Below, piece after piece: positions 63,874 to 64,000 of a DNA stretch of 64,000 bases (position 1 is its first letter; each line of letters opens with the position of its first letter). The stretch lies in the NCBI RefSeq assembly GCF_029267015.1, contig NZ_JARIEA010000081.1:34261-98260 (forward strand). Direction: 5' to 3'. The position numbers and the translations under genes were made by a program. The DNA is from Sporosarcina ureae (GTDB taxonomy: Bacteria > Bacillota > Bacilli > Bacillales_A > Planococcaceae). Below the pieces are notes generated by a model. The model was not told the origin of the DNA and did not search any database. It was given only the letters and a program-made list of their open reading frames with translations.

Positions 63874-64000
63874 ATTATGGAGAGTTTGATCCTGGCTCAG
63901 GACGAACGCTGGCGGCATGCCTAATACATGCAAGTCGAGCGAACTGTTGGAAGCTTGCTTCCTTCAGTTAGCGGCGGACGGGTGAGTAACACGTGGGCAA
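63874..64000 (+). rRNA. rrs: 16S ribosomal RNA, 5' end
   Basis: The conserved 16S start AGAGTTTGATCCTGGCTCAG is at 63881-63900, so base 1 is near 63874. GGCATGCCTAATACATGCAA and the first variable region (GCTTGCTTCC loop) follow, then GTGAGTAACACGTGGG. Planococcaceae-like. The gene continues past the window edge. Confidence 0.98.

Overview
The window is a chromosomal segment of a low-to-mid GC, endospore-forming Bacillales bacterium, most likely Sporosarcina or a close relative in the Planococcaceae. The evidence is the gene order of the B. subtilis yqeI-yqgS region, the sporulation genes gpr, spoIIP, yqfC and yqfD, a single-chain T-box-controlled glycyl-tRNA synthetase, strong AGGAGG-type ribosome binding sites, and the 16S rRNA 5' end at the right edge. 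The genus is an inference. Nothing looks like a phage, plasmid, IS transposase gene or CRISPR array. This is core chromosome.

Layout. 1-6.4 kb: end of aroE, then yhbY, nadD, yqeK, rsfS, yqeM and the competence operon comEA-comEB-comEC. 6.4-8.3 kb: two small minus-strand genes, holA, and rpsT on the minus strand. 8.4-13.5 kb: gpr, spoIIP, lepA, hemW. 13.5-22.5 kb: the CIRCE-controlled hrcA-grpE-dnaK operon, then dnaJ-prmA-rsmE-mtaB, deoC and rpsU. 22.5-23.3 kb: a gene-free stretch with a folded, inverted-repeat-bounded element flanked by 8-bp direct repeats. 23.3-33.8 kb: nfeD-floA under a sigma-W-like promoter, yqfC-yqfD-phoH-pgpH-ybeY-dgkA-cdd-era-recO. 33.8-40.1 kb: glyS on the minus strand with its T-box leader, then ccpN-ppsR, dnaG and sigA. 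40.2-48.6 kb: a membrane protein, an acyl-CoA dehydrogenase, cccA, trmK-nif3, ispH and yqfQ on the minus strand, cshB-nfo, and yqfT on the minus strand. 48.6-53.7 kb: the zinc operon znuC-znuB-zur, a 21-bp-phased repeat, and the minus-strand group ispG-yqfW, yqfZ, DUF1189. 54-63.1 kb: a Na/Pi cotransporter with PhoU domain, yqgC, sodA, a class B PBP, a minus-strand pair (SwrB-like and MltG-LysM-like), rpmG, fthC, yqgQ and ltaS. 63.1-64 kb: an rrn leader with promoters and the start of 16S rRNA.

The genes cover ribosome assembly and translation (yhbY, rsfS, lepA, ybeY, era, prmA, rsmE, rpsT, rpsU, rpmG, glyS), protein folding and heat shock, replication and repair (holA, dnaG, recO, nfo), transcription (sigA, ccpN, hrcA, zur), DNA uptake, spore formation and germination, the envelope (dgkA, pbp, ltaS, nfeD, floA), and the MEP isoprenoid enzymes IspG and IspH. 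Regulation visible in the DNA includes one CIRCE operator, a near-perfect Zur box, a sigma-W-type promoter, a glycine T-box, and many sigma-A promoters and intrinsic terminators.

The least explained parts are non-coding: the 205-bp MITE-like element near 22.9 kb, the 21-bp GCTC phased array near 50.9 kb, a hairpin that contains the yqfC ribosome binding site, and an inverted repeat over the cccA promoter. The layout also differs from B. subtilis: yqeY and yqxD are missing from their usual places, deoC and an acyl-CoA dehydrogenase are inserted, and glyQ/glyS is replaced by an inverted one-chain enzyme.
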